This document shows, in pieces, positions 1-8,001 of a DNA stretch of 64,000 bases. The notes under the pieces are model-generated. The model did not search any database and had not been told where the DNA came from. It worked only from the letters and a program-made list of their open reading frames with translations. Source of the DNA: Streptomyces mobaraensis (lineage in GTDB: Bacteria > Actinomycetota > Actinomycetes > Streptomycetales > Streptomycetaceae); assembly GCF_020099395.1 (NCBI RefSeq), contig NZ_CP083590.1:5518001-5582000 (forward strand). Reading direction: 5' to 3'. Each line of letters opens with the position of its first letter. Positions within the stretch are counted from its first letter, which is position 1. A program made the position numbers and the translations under genes.

Positions 1-752
1 TCGGGGAGCACACCAAGGCGATCATGCCCGCCCATGTCTTCTCGATCATGGCGGACATGCCCCGCATCAACGAGATCGCGAAGGAGCACGGGATTCCGGT
101 CGTCGAGGACGCGGCGGTGGCCGAGGGCGCGGTGCTCGCCGGAGTGCCGTCCGGGCGCTGGGGAGACCTCGGGGTCTTCTCGTTCTTCCAGGTCAAGGCG
201 TTCGGCACGGCCGGGGAGGGCGGCGTCGTCCTCACCGACGACGCGGAACTGGCCGACCGCGTACGGCGGTTGCGCAACCATGGCCAGGACGGCGTGCACC
301 GCTTCCTCCACCACGAGATCGGGCAGAACAGCCGCTTCGACGAGATCGTTGCCGCGTTCCAGCTCCACCGCCACGCCGGTTTCGAGGAGCGCCTGGAGCG
401 CCGGGCCAGGATCGCCGACTACTACACCGAGCGGTTCGCGCCGCTGGCCGACCGGGGGCTGCTCGCCCCGCCCGCGGGGCGCGACGGCCGCTGCTACTAC
501 GTGTATTCCCTGCTCGTCCGGCGCCGTGGCGACCTGCGGGCGTGGCTCACGGAACAGGGGATCGGCAGCCATGTCTACTACCCGGTCCCGCTGCCCGGGC
601 AGCCCGCATTCGCGGCGTACGCCCCGGAGGGCGCCGAGTGGCCGGGTGCGCAGTACTCCAGTGACCACAACCTGGCCATCCCGATCTGGCCCCATCTCAC
701 CGATGCCCAGGTCGAGTACATCGCCGACGCCGTCTGTGACTTCTTCAACTGA
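1..752 (+). CDS. DegT/DnrJ/EryC1/StrS-family sugar aminotransferase, 5'-truncated by the window edge
   Basis: The reading frame is open from the first bases (Gly-Glu-His-Thr-Lys from position 3) and ends at TGA 750-752, so the N-terminal part lies outside the window. What is visible is the large-domain end and C-terminal domain of a PLP-dependent aminotransferase: a VVEDAAVAEGA motif (the PLP-phosphate/pyridine binding DAA stretch), then FSFFQVKAFGTAGEGG, whose Lys is the expected Schiff-base lysine, then RNHGQDG and HEIGQNSRFDE. The family converts keto-sugar nucleotides to amino sugars. It is followed 30 bp downstream by a nucleotide-sugar dehydrogenase in the same direction, so the pair probably makes an amino or uronic sugar for a polysaccharide or natural product whose other genes lie to the left. 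The exact sugar cannot be told. Confidence 0.9.
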   Translation, partial: GEHTKAIMPAHVFSIMADMPRINEIAKEHGIPVVEDAAVAEGAVLAGVPSGRWGDLGVFSFFQVKAFGTAGEGGVVLTDDAELADRVRRLRNHGQDGVHRFLHHEIGQNSRFDEIVAAFQLHRHAGFEERLERRARIADYYTERFAPLADRGLLAPPAGRDGRCYYVYSLLVRRRGDLRAWLTEQGIGSHVYYPVPLPGQPAFAAYAPEGAEWPGAQYSSDHNLAIPIWPHLTDAQVEYIADAVCDFFN

Positions 753-782
753 CCATGGTTCAACTGACGAGGGAGAGAGCCA

Positions 783-2054
783 GTGACCACCAAGCTGGTT
801 GTCATGGGCCAGGGGTACGTCGGTCTGCCGCTGGCCGTCGCGGCGGCCGAGCACGGCTACCACGTCGTCGGGTACGACACCGACGCGTCACGGGTGACCC
901 GGCTCGCCGCGGGTGAGTCGTTCGTGGGGGACATCCCCGCCGAGCGGCTGCGCGCCGTGCTCGACGGGGGCGCGTACCAGCCGAGCATCGACCCCGACGA
1001 CCTGGACGGGTTCGACATCGCGGTCATCACCGTGCCCACCCCGCTGCACGAGGGGGTGCCGGACCTCTCCTACATCGAGCAGGCGGGCGAGGAGCTGGCC
1101 TCCCGGCTGACGCCCGGGGCCACGGTGGTGCTGGAGTCCACCAGCTACCCCGGCACCACCGAGGAGGTTCTCGCCCCGATCCTGCAGAAGGGCTCCGGGC
1201 TCGGCCCCGGCCTCGACTTCCACCTCGGCTACAGCCCCGAGCGCATCGACCCCGGCAACGCCGAGTGGACCTTCGAGACCACCCCCAAGGTGGTCTCCGG
1301 AGTGGACGAGGAGTCGCTGCGGACCCTGGAGGCCTTCTACGGCTCCATCGTCCGGCAGACCGTGCCCGCGCCGTCCACACGCGTCGCGGAGCTCGCCAAG
1401 GTCCTGGAGAACACTTTCCGGCACGTCAACATCGCCCTGGTCAACGAGCTCGCCACGCACGCCGCCGGCATCGGGGTCAACGTCTGGGACGCGCTGGAGA
1501 TCGCCTCGACCAAGCCGTTCGGCTTTATGCGGTTCACCCCGGGCCCGGGCGTGGGCGGCCACTGCCTCCCCGTCGACCCGCTCTATCTCTCCTGGCGGGT
1601 GGAGCGGACCCTCAGCAAGCGGTTCCGGCTGGTGGAGCTGGCGGACGAACTCAACAGCCAAATGCCGGAGTACGTGGTGCAGCGGCTCACCCGCGGCCTC
1701 GACCGGCGGCGGCAGACCGTCACCGGCTCCCGCATCCTCATGCTCGGCCTGGCCTACAAGGCGAACACCGGTGACGTCCGCGAGTCCCCGGCCCTGCCCA
1801 TCGCCCGGATGCTGATCGAGGCGGGCGCCTCGGTCCGGGTGGCCGACCCGTACGTCACCGAGAGCGTCGGCATACCGGGCATCACGCGGGTTGACCTGAC
1901 CGAGGAGGAACTGACGGAGGCCCACGCCGTCCTGCTCACCACCGACCATGACGCCTTCGACTACGCCGCGATCGCCTCCTCGGCCCGCTACGTCTTCGAC
2001 TGCCGCAACCGGCTTCGGTCCGCGGGGCCCGCGGAAAACATCGAATCCCTGTGA
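783..2054 (+). CDS. Nucleotide-sugar dehydrogenase (UDP-glucose/UDP-ManNAc dehydrogenase family)
   Basis: 423 residues from a GTG start preceded by a GAGGGAGAG ribosome-binding site. The N-terminus carries a Rossmann NAD-binding motif (MGQGYVGLPLA, residues 8-18). The middle has the helical dimerisation domain (AELAKVLENTFRHVNIALVNE). The catalytic cysteine lies in GGHCLPVDPLYL, about residue 260, and the C-terminal UDP-binding domain contains GLAYKANTGDVRESP. Family members oxidise the C6 hydroxyl of a UDP-sugar to the carboxylate in two NAD-dependent steps. The GVGGHCLPVDP form is commoner in the UDP-N-acetyl-mannosamine (WecC-like) branch, but substrate is an inference. It lies 30 bp after the aminotransferase. 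Its last 67 bp overlap the convergent SARP gene. Confidence 0.92.
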   Translation: MTTKLVVMGQGYVGLPLAVAAAEHGYHVVGYDTDASRVTRLAAGESFVGDIPAERLRAVLDGGAYQPSIDPDDLDGFDIAVITVPTPLHEGVPDLSYIEQAGEELASRLTPGATVVLESTSYPGTTEEVLAPILQKGSGLGPGLDFHLGYSPERIDPGNAEWTFETTPKVVSGVDEESLRTLEAFYGSIVRQTVPAPSTRVAELAKVLENTFRHVNIALVNELATHAAGIGVNVWDALEIASTKPFGFMRFTPGPGVGGHCLPVDPLYLSWRVERTLSKRFRLVELADELNSQMPEYVVQRLTRGLDRRRQTVTGSRILMLGLAYKANTGDVRESPALPIARMLIEAGASVRVADPYVTESVGIPGITRVDLTEEELTEAHAVLLTTDHDAFDYAAIASSARYVFDCRNRLRSAGPAENIESL

Positions 2055-2896
2055 TCCGGGCCGGCGTCGGAGAGCCTGACCGGCGCCGACCCGGCACGGG
2101 CGAAGACGGTGTCCGGCCCGTCGTGTGCGTCGAGCACCGGATCGCAGAGCAGTATCGCCCGGTAGAGGTCGTGGATGCGCGGCGACGGCTCGAGGCCCAG
2201 CTCGTCGTGCATCACCTGCCGCAACTTCTGTGCGACGCCCAGCGCCTGGGTGCGCCGCCCCGACCGGTAGAGGGCCAGCATCAGCTGGGCATGCAGATAC
2301 TCGTGCGTGGGGTACTGCGCGGCGATCACGCTGAGTTCGCCGTTGAGGTCGCGGTGGCGGCCGAGGCGCAGGTCGGCGTCGACGCGCTGCTCCAGGACAC
2401 TCACCCGCTCCTCGTCGAGCCCCGCGACATGGGCCCGCAGCACCGGCCCGCCCTGCACATTGGACAGGGCCGGACCCCGCCACAGGCTCAGGGCGTCGCC
2501 CAGTGCGGCGGAGGCCGCCGCATCGTCGGCGCGCAGCAGGGCACGGCCCTCCCGCACCAGTGCGGCGAAACGCCTCAGGTCGAGCTCGTCATTGCGGACG
2601 ATCAGGAGGTATCCGCCGTCCCGCGTCGCCAGGACGCCGCGTGCCGCCTGTGCACTGCCAATGCGTGGAACGGTGCTGAGCGCTTTCCTGAGTTGGAGGA
2701 TGTACGACTGGACGGTGGAGAGCGCCGAGTTCGGCGGCGAGTTCTCCCAGAGCTCGTCAATACAGGTACTGGTGGGCACCACTTGGTTCGCGTTGAGCAG
2801 CAGGAGCGCAAGGAGTCGCCGCTGCTTGGGCGCCGTCGGTGTGCAGTCATGGCCCTGTTCACTCACGCGCAAGGGGCCCAGAACGGAGAATTCCAT
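1988..2896 (-). CDS. SARP-family transcriptional activator
   Basis: 302 residues starting at the ATG at 2894-2896 (MEFSVLGPLRV, the typical SARP beginning). The open frame extends further upstream without homology, so the longer start is rejected. Residues about 1-95 form an OmpR/PhoB-type winged-helix DNA-binding domain (APKQRRLLALLLLNANQVVP, then TVQSYILQLRKAL). Residues about 100-245 form the bacterial transcriptional activation domain (DLRRFAALVREG, LSLWRGPAL, LLALYRSGRRTQAL-type TPR helices). The last roughly 50 residues are low-homology tail. SARPs activate antibiotic cluster promoters by binding heptameric direct repeats, so this is probably the pathway regulator of the sugar-containing cluster to the left. 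Its 3' end overlaps the dehydrogenase gene by 67 bp on the opposite strand. Confidence 0.93.
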   Translation of the reverse strand: MEFSVLGPLRVSEQGHDCTPTAPKQRRLLALLLLNANQVVPTSTCIDELWENSPPNSALSTVQSYILQLRKALSTVPRIGSAQAARGVLATRDGGYLLIVRNDELDLRRFAALVREGRALLRADDAAASAALGDALSLWRGPALSNVQGGPVLRAHVAGLDEERVSVLEQRVDADLRLGRHRDLNGELSVIAAQYPTHEYLHAQLMLALYRSGRRTQALGVAQKLRQVMHDELGLEPSPRIHDLYRAILLCDPVLDAHDGPDTVFARAGSAPVRLSDAGPDHRDSMFSAGPADRSRLRQSKT

Positions 2897-3114
2897 GTTG
2901 TCTTCGCGCACCTTCCGAGGCGGGCTAGACGGAGCGCCTCGGTCCGTGAAGCGCGTGATCTGGCCGGTACTGGCAGGAAACTGCCGGGCCTGCTGACAGG
3001 TCAGTGGAGTTCTCAGGACTCTAGGGCAAGCAGATCGGCTTTTCAATGATTCACTGGCTCCCGGCCAGTAATCGAAAGGAAGTTGAGGATCGATCTGCGA
3101 CCGGAATTTCTCGT

Positions 3115-3762
3115 TCAGTGGCGGACCGATAGTGCGGAACGCCGGTATCGGGGACTCCAGATGGTGTGAAAGGCCAGGCGCGCGGCGGGAGAGAGCAGAT
3201 TCAGGACATACCGGCGGGTGGATTCCGGCGCCCCGTCCAGCAGCCAGGGGTAGTACAGCGCCGAGCCGTCCCGGCGCACCCTGCGGGACTGTTCTGCCAT
3301 GTATGCCTGCCACTTGGCCGGGCTGAGCACGGCCAGGGCCATGGGGAAGACCTCTGTCTCCTCCTGGTCGAGGTGGACCAGTAACGAGGTACAGAAGTCC
3401 TCGCCGTAGCAGCGGAGATGCGACTCGTTGTGGACGGCCAGCGCGGTGCTGATCCCCGAGGCCAGCGAGCACAGCCGCTCACGCTCCCGCACCAGCGCGG
3501 TGAGCGATGCCGCCCCGCCGCCCGTGCAGGCCGGCTCGGTCCGCAGGGCCGGCCATAACGCGGCCGCCTCGGCGGCGTGGTGGAGCGCCAGATAGCACTT
3601 GAACGTCTCCCAGCCCGCCCGCACCCCGGGCCGCTGGGCGGCCCGTTGCTCGCCGATCGCGGCCATGAGCCGTGCCGTGTCCCGCCGGAACGCATCGTGT
3701 ATCGCGTAGACGGTGGCCAGCGGGTGATCGGTCCGGGCGCGGTCGGTGGGGCCGGGAGTCAT
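3115..3762 (-). CDS. Hemerythrin-like (HHE cation-binding) protein
   Basis: 215 residues, ATG start. Histidines and acidic residues are spaced as in a four-helix hemerythrin HHE fold: a YAIHDAFRRD helix near residue 22, LALHHAAEAAALWP near residues 60-70, an NESHLRCYGEDF helix, and the VHLDQEETEVFP motif near residue 135 that supplies the last metal ligands. Such domains bind a di-iron centre and sense or bind oxygen or NO. The C-terminal third has no recognisable domain. It is read in the same direction as the SARP gene, which begins 219 bp downstream of it, with no evident co-transcription signal. The role in the adjoining cluster is unknown. Confidence 0.75.
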   Translation of the reverse strand: MTPGPTDRARTDHPLATVYAIHDAFRRDTARLMAAIGEQRAAQRPGVRAGWETFKCYLALHHAAEAAALWPALRTEPACTGGGAASLTALVRERERLCSLASGISTALAVHNESHLRCYGEDFCTSLLVHLDQEETEVFPMALAVLSPAKWQAYMAEQSRRVRRDGSALYYPWLLDGAPESTRRYVLNLLSPAARLAFHTIWSPRYRRSALSVRH

Positions 3763-3933
3763 CGGTCAAATCCTCAGGGTCTCGAGGCCTTGTGGGCATG
3801 GCTGAGAGCGAGGGGCGCGTCCGCGCGGAACCAGTGCGGAGCCTCGCTTCCGAGTATCCGCCGCCACAGACTCTGGGGCAAGCTGTTCCATAGATGTCTC
3901 CGCCCTCCAGCCTCGCTGTTTCGGTTGCCGTGG

Positions 3934-4140
3934 TCAGGCGGGTAGTCGACCTCGTTTGATCGGTGTGCGGCCCGGCATCTGTAGGTGGGCATGGCTGTGT
4001 CCCGACGCTGTGAGGAAGACCTGGTGGCGCATGCCCTCGTCCAGGTCGAACAGGGACAGCTGGGCGCCGGGGTGGAGATGCTCGCGCCGGACATGATCCG
4101 GGTGCCCTCGGGATAGCCGGTCAGGGGACCGGTCCGGCCG
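3934..4140 (-). pseudogene. IS1380-family transposase remnant
   Basis: On the minus strand, translation gives VRREHLHPGAQLSLFD followed by EGMRHQVFLTASG, which resembles the mid-region of IS1380-type transposases (RREHPHPGAQL...EG.R). The preceding EGTRIM motif is in a different frame, so a single-base indel lies near 4090. The similarity ends after SHAHLQ, and the rest of the transposase is missing. It is a decayed fragment without a start or full DDE triad. The neighbouring fragment on the other strand is of another family, so at least two insertion events have degraded here. The family assignment is from memory of the motif only. Confidence 0.6.
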
Positions 4141-4149
4141 GCCCGGCCA

Positions 4150-4879
4150 CTTGAGCGCCTGCGCGCAGGGTGCCGTCCTGTTCGGGAGCGGGATGCCAGA
4201 GCGTTCGGGCAGACGGCGGATCGCGCGCCGGACAGGCTCGGTCACAAGCCTCGTTATCCCGGCTCTGACAGGAACTGGGCGATCTGCGGCACCTGGGAAC
4301 GTGTCTTCACCGCCCTGCTCGCCCAGGCCGGCGCGGACGAAGACCTGGAGTGGGCGGTCGCGGTCGACTCGACCATGGTGCGCGCGCACCCGCACGTGCC
4401 CGGGGCCCGCACAAAGGGGCCCCGGCCGACGAGCCCGGCGACCATGCCCTCGGCCGGTCCCGGGGCGGACTGAGCTCTGTCCTCACGCCCGGGCAGGCCG
4501 GCGGCGCACCCGCTTTCGAGCATGTCATGGCCAAAGTCCGGGTGCCACGCCCCGACGGAAGGCCCCGGACGAGGCCGGATGCGGTCCTGCCGACAAGACC
4601 TCTTCGTCCCGCGCGATCCGGGGACACCTGCGACGCCGCGGGATCCGGGCGGCGATCCCGGTCCCTGCCGACCAGCAGGCCCGCCGCAAGCGACGCGGCG
4701 GCCACGGCGGCCGGCCACCCGCCTTCGACCGTGAGGCCTACAAGCAACGCGACACCGTCGAACGCCGCGTCAACCGCCTCGAACAGCGGCGGGACATCGC
4801 CACCCGCTACGAGAAGACCGCCACCGTCTACCTCGCCGGACTCCACCTCGCAGGCATCTTCCTCTGGTCAGCACGCTGA
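4150..4879 (+). pseudogene. IS5-family transposase, frameshifted and internally deleted
   Basis: Pieces of an IS5-type transposase are readable in different frames. Around 4270-4410 the protein reads CGTWERVFTALLAQAGADEDLEWAVAVDSTMVRAHPH in segments, with VDST holding the first catalytic Asp. Near 4480-4560 is LTPGQAGGAPAFEHVM. From about 4675 to 4877 the C-terminal block runs RKRRGGHGGRPPAFDREAYK, VERRVNRLEQ, IATRYEKTATVYLAGLHL and IFLWSAR before TGA. The stretch joining GLSS to LTPG is missing, and at least two frame changes separate the blocks. The product cannot be functional. It ends only 15 bp from the stop codon of the core Lrp-type gene, so it marks the island/core junction. Terminal repeats were not recognised. 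Confidence 0.8.
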
Positions 4880-4894
4880 TCCAGAAGAAACGGC

Positions 4895-5176
4895 CTAGCT
4901 GTCCAGCCCGATCGCGAACGCCGCCTCCAGATCATGCTGCGAGTACGTGCGGAACGCGATATGCGTCTCGGTCGAAGCCACCCCCGGCACCTTGCTGATC
5001 CGCCCCGGAATGACCTCCGCGAGATCATCGTGCCGAGCCACCCGCACCATCGCGATGAGGTCGTACGCCCCGGTCACGGAGAACACCTCGCTCACCCCCT
5101 CCAGCGCCGCGATCTGTTCGGCGATCTCGGGGATCCGGTCCACGTCGGTCTTGATGAGCACGATCGAGGTGATCAC
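4895..5176 (-). CDS. Stand-alone Lrp/AsnC ligand-binding (RAM) domain protein
   Basis: 93 residues, GTG start whose GTGA overlaps the stop of the upstream rhomboid gene by 3-4 bp, so the two are translationally coupled. The whole protein is one alpha-beta RAM domain: ITSIVLIKTDVDRIPEIAEQI, then SVTGAYDLIAMVRV, then a GRISKVPGVASTETHIAF strand. There is no helix-turn-helix, so it cannot bind DNA alone. Short Lrp paralogues of this type are common next to a rhomboid gene in Streptomyces. Family members form ring-shaped oligomers that bind amino acids, and this one may modulate a full-length Lrp partner. The ligand is unknown. Confidence 0.9.
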   Translation of the reverse strand: MITSIVLIKTDVDRIPEIAEQIAALEGVSEVFSVTGAYDLIAMVRVARHDDLAEVIPGRISKVPGVASTETHIAFRTYSQHDLEAAFAIGLDS

Positions 5177-5904
5177 GTCGGTTTGTCTCCTTCGGCGGGC
5201 CCGGCCGCGTCGTTCACGGGGGATTTCACTCTAACCGGCCGTTCCCGGCACACCCATGCGAAGCCGAAGCCGAGGGCGAAGCCCATGACGTGGGCGAGGT
5301 AGGCGACTCCGGGGCGGTCGTCGGGGGCGCCGACGCCGGGCCACTGGAGGGCGAACCAGAAGAGGAGGACGGCCCAGGCGGGGAAGCGCAGCGGGAGGAA
5401 GAAGAGGAACGGGAAGAGGCTGGTCACCCGGGCCCGGGGGAAGAGATGGAGGAAGGCTCCGAGGATTCCGGAGATGGCCCCGGAGGCGCCGACGAGCGAC
5501 TGGGCGGATCCGGCGTGCACGGCGGCGTAGCCGAGCAGGGCGAGGAAGCCGGTGACGACGTAGCACAGGGCGAACGAGAGGCGGCCCATGCGCTCCTCCG
5601 CCATCGCCCCGAAGACGTGGAGGAAGAGCATGTTGCCGAGCAGATGCAGCCAGTTGCCGTGCACGAAGAGGGCGGTGAACGGGGTGACGAGGGACGCCGG
5701 CAGCCCGTGCCAGAGCTCGTCCGGCACCACTCCCCACCGTTCGAAGTAGGCCGTCTGCGCGGCGAGCAGGTCGGCGCCGGTGCCGTACGAGGGATCGAGG
5801 CCGGACGCCGGACCGATCAGGAAGACCGCGCAGCAGGTGGCCAGAACGGTACGGGTGACCCAGGGGGTGCGGGGCCGGTCCCGCCGCACTGCCTTTACGA
5901 TCAT
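5173..5904 (-). CDS. Rhomboid-family intramembrane serine protease
   Basis: 243 residues from ATG at 5902-5904. The open frame continues upstream as Pro/Gly-rich non-homologous sequence, so the shorter start is preferred. Rhomboid hallmarks in order: a first membrane segment (TVLATCCAVFLIGPA), the loop and helix HGNWLHLLGNMLFLHVFG with the conserved Asn, a segment ending GAISG within LVGASGAISGILGAF (catalytic Ser of GxSG), and the last helix containing AHVMGFALGF with the catalytic His. The enzyme cleaves membrane proteins within their transmembrane helix. It is the first gene of a two-gene operon with the Lrp-like protein. Its substrate is unknown. Confidence 0.92.
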   Translation of the reverse strand: MIVKAVRRDRPRTPWVTRTVLATCCAVFLIGPASGLDPSYGTGADLLAAQTAYFERWGVVPDELWHGLPASLVTPFTALFVHGNWLHLLGNMLFLHVFGAMAEERMGRLSFALCYVVTGFLALLGYAAVHAGSAQSLVGASGAISGILGAFLHLFPRARVTSLFPFLFFLPLRFPAWAVLLFWFALQWPGVGAPDDRPGVAYLAHVMGFALGFGFAWVCRERPVRVKSPVNDAAGPAEGDKPT

Positions 5905-6221
5905 GGGCAGATCATGGCGTACCGGGGCAAGCGGTACGGAGAGCCTCGCCGGTCGCTCCGGCTCGTGCCGGTCCCAACCCGCCACGGGGCGGGCAGGCCG
6001 TAGGGTTACGACGAACGCCCCGCACCCCGCACGCCACGAACAGGACGGACGGCACCATGGACGTTCCCCGGCCGACCGCCACCGCCCGGTGGCGCCGCAC
6101 CCCGTGCGGGCACCCCCCACGCCCCCGCGTGAGCCGCCCGGCCGGGGCGGGACGGGAAGCGGGGCCGGAGACCGGGCCGGTGGACCGTCCGGGGACGAGC
6201 TGAGGAACGGAGCGGACACGC
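5905..6221. other. Intergenic region between divergent rhomboid and NYN genes
   Basis: 317 bp between two divergent starts. On the plus strand a TAGGGT at 6001-6006 is a good actinobacterial -10 hexamer, with no convincing -35. It would give a leader of about 200 nt for the NYN gene. A 48-codon frame from ATG 6057 to TGA 6203 lies in that leader, but its Pro/Arg/Gly-rich composition looks non-coding. No riboswitch consensus was recognised. Confidence 0.4.
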
Positions 6222-7595
6222 GTGGTGGAGCACACGGACGGCGAGGAGACGGCCGGTGACGACGACGGCCGCGCCGGCGGCGTCGGCGAGGTGCTCGACC
6301 GCCCGTTGCCCGAGGGGATCCGGCGGCGTGTCATCGGACTCGTCGCCGAGGCGTTCGGCGGGCTGACGGTCCCCGAACTCCCCACGCAGCTACGCCAGTA
6401 CGCCCGCTTCACCCCCGCCCGCCGGGCCAAGTTCGCGGGCAACGCGATGGCCGCGGCCGTCGAGACCGACACCGCGTTCCGGCAGCGGATCTCCGCCCGG
6501 CTCCGGGAGACCGGCTCCGAGCTGGCCCGGGCCCTGGAGGCCGGGTCGCCGCCCGCCGCCGCCGACCCCGAGGACGTCGCGGCCATGGCCTTCGTCCTGC
6601 GCCCGCCCGGCTGGGTGAAACTGGTCACCGCCGCCGGCGAGGAGGCCCAGCGCGCCAGCGCCGAACGGGCCGGCGAGGAGGCCCAGCGCGAGCTGCGGCA
6701 GCTCCGCGAGGAGCTCGCCCGGGTGCGCGACGAGGCCCGTACCGAGGCCGACCGGGCCCGCGCCGAGCTGGAGACCGTCCGCAAGGAGGGCGAGGGCCTG
6801 CACCGCAAGCTGCGCAGCGCCCTCAACGACGTACGCCGCGGCGAGGCGGCGCTCCGCAAGGCCCACGCCGAGCTGGAGGCGCTGCGCACCGACGCGGCCG
6901 CCGAACTGGCCGCCGCCCTCGGCGAGACCCGGCGCGTCAAGGCCCGGCTCGCGGAGGCCGAGTCCGCCCTGGAGGCGAGCCGCCGGGCGGTCCGCGAGGG
7001 CCGCAGCGTCGAGGACATGCGGCTGCGGCTGCTGCTCGACACCGTCCTGGACGCCGCCCAGGGGCTGCGCCGCGAACTGGCCCTGCCCCCCACCTCCGTC
7101 CACCCCGCCGACCTCGTCGACGCGGTGGAGCCCGGCCGCATGACACCCAAGGACATCGCCGCGCGCGCCCTGTCCGAGACCGACCCCGCCCTGCTCGACC
7201 AACTGCTCGCCCTGCCGCAGGCACACCTGGTGGTCGACGGCTACAACGTCACCAAGACCGGCTACCCGACGATGCCGTTGGACAAGCAGCGGCTGCGGCT
7301 GCTCGGCGGGCTCTCCATGCTCGCCGCGCAGACCGGCGCCGAGATGACGTGCGTCTTCGACGGGGCCGAGCTGGCCGCTCCCGTGCTGCTCGCGCCGCCG
7401 CGCGGGGTGCGGGTGCTCTTCAGTAAGCCCGGGGTGACGGCTGACGAGCTGATCCGTCAGCTTGTGCGGGCCGAGCCGCCCGGGCGGCCTGTGGTGGTCG
7501 TGTCCACCGACCGGGAGGTGGCCGACGGGGTCGCCAAGGCGGGGGCCCGGCCGGTGGCTTCGGCGTTGCTCCTGCGGAGGCTGGCGCGGACTTGA
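6222..7595 (+). CDS. NYN-domain (PIN-like ribonuclease) protein with central coiled coil
   Basis: 457 residues from the first of two consecutive GTG codons. Residues about 25-135 form a helical N-terminal region conserved in this Streptomyces family (GIRRRVIGLVAEAFGGL, QYARFTPARRAKF). Residues about 140-270 are a long Glu/Arg/Ala heptad region predicted to be coiled coil (EEAQRELRQLREELARVRDE). The C-terminal roughly 150 residues are an NYN domain: HLVVDGYNVTKTGYP carries the first catalytic Asp, CVFDGAEL the second, and VVVVSTDREVADG the third. NYN domains are metal-dependent RNases. A role in RNA processing is likely, but targets are unknown. A GC-rich repeat follows the stop. Confidence 0.88.
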   Translation: MVEHTDGEETAGDDDGRAGGVGEVLDRPLPEGIRRRVIGLVAEAFGGLTVPELPTQLRQYARFTPARRAKFAGNAMAAAVETDTAFRQRISARLRETGSELARALEAGSPPAAADPEDVAAMAFVLRPPGWVKLVTAAGEEAQRASAERAGEEAQRELRQLREELARVRDEARTEADRARAELETVRKEGEGLHRKLRSALNDVRRGEAALRKAHAELEALRTDAAAELAAALGETRRVKARLAEAESALEASRRAVREGRSVEDMRLRLLLDTVLDAAQGLRRELALPPTSVHPADLVDAVEPGRMTPKDIAARALSETDPALLDQLLALPQAHLVVDGYNVTKTGYPTMPLDKQRLRLLGGLSMLAAQTGAEMTCVFDGAELAAPVLLAPPRGVRVLFSKPGVTADELIRQLVRAEPPGRPVVVVSTDREVADGVAKAGARPVASALLLRRLART

Positions 7596-7810
7596 GCCCC
7601 TGACCCTCCCCCAGAGGGGGCACCCCCATTCGCCGTTTCCTGGGGGTCAGCCCCTAGACCTCCCTGAAACCGCGCTCCGCGCGGTTGTCCTCAAACGCCG
7701 GACGGGCTGAAATCAGCCCGTCCGGGGGTGCGGGGGCTGCCCCCGCAAGAAACTGGGGGCACCTCCCAGCGGTAGCTGGGGGAGAAAGGGCGGGACCGGG
7801 GCACCCCCCC
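7596..7810. repeat. GC-rich intergenic repeat, copy 1
   Basis: Member of the dispersed element family seen eight times in this window. It begins right after the NYN stop and holds the consensus CTCAAACGCCGGACGGGCTGA at about 7690-7710, followed by its partial complement. The central hairpin has 12-bp perfect arms at 7699-7710 and 7713-7724 with a 2-nt loop. The flanks contain CCGTTTCCTGGGGG on one side and a GGGCGGGACCGGGGCA stretch on the other, as in other copies. The second arm breaks down after TCCG. Likely acts as a terminator for the NYN gene. Confidence 0.8.
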
Positions 7811-7856
7811 CCACGTCAACAACGTGAAAGCTGAGCAACGATTTCCCTCAAGGGAT

Positions 7857-7886
7857 TTGAACCGATCATATGAGGGTCACTAAGGT
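7857..7886 (+). promoter_or_regulatory. Putative vegetative promoter of the first NlpC/P60 gene
   Basis: TTGAAC at 7857-7862 and TAAGGT at 7881-7886 are separated by 18 bp, matching the principal sigma-factor pattern of Streptomyces (TTGACN/TANNNT). It lies in an unusually AT-rich stretch and would give a 5' leader of about 108 nt before the GTG at 8002. Confidence 0.55.
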
Positions 7887-8001
7887 CTGGCCTCGAACCT
7901 TCGCGCGGTGATCATCCAATCCGGATGACGTGAAGTGTCCCGCCGTGCCCAACCGCGCGCCAGCGCGCCCCGGCGGCCGAGGAGAAAAGGAGCTCGACTC
8001 C

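Noticed and set aside
6057..6203. Possible 48-residue small protein upstream of the NYN gene
   Set aside because: Pro/Arg/Gly-rich composition, weak ribosome site and no conserved motif; more likely untranslated leader.
7810..8001. ydaO-type c-di-AMP riboswitch before the NlpC/P60 gene
   Set aside because: Such elements occur before cell-wall hydrolases in actinobacteria, but none of its consensus motifs is visible and the leader is short.
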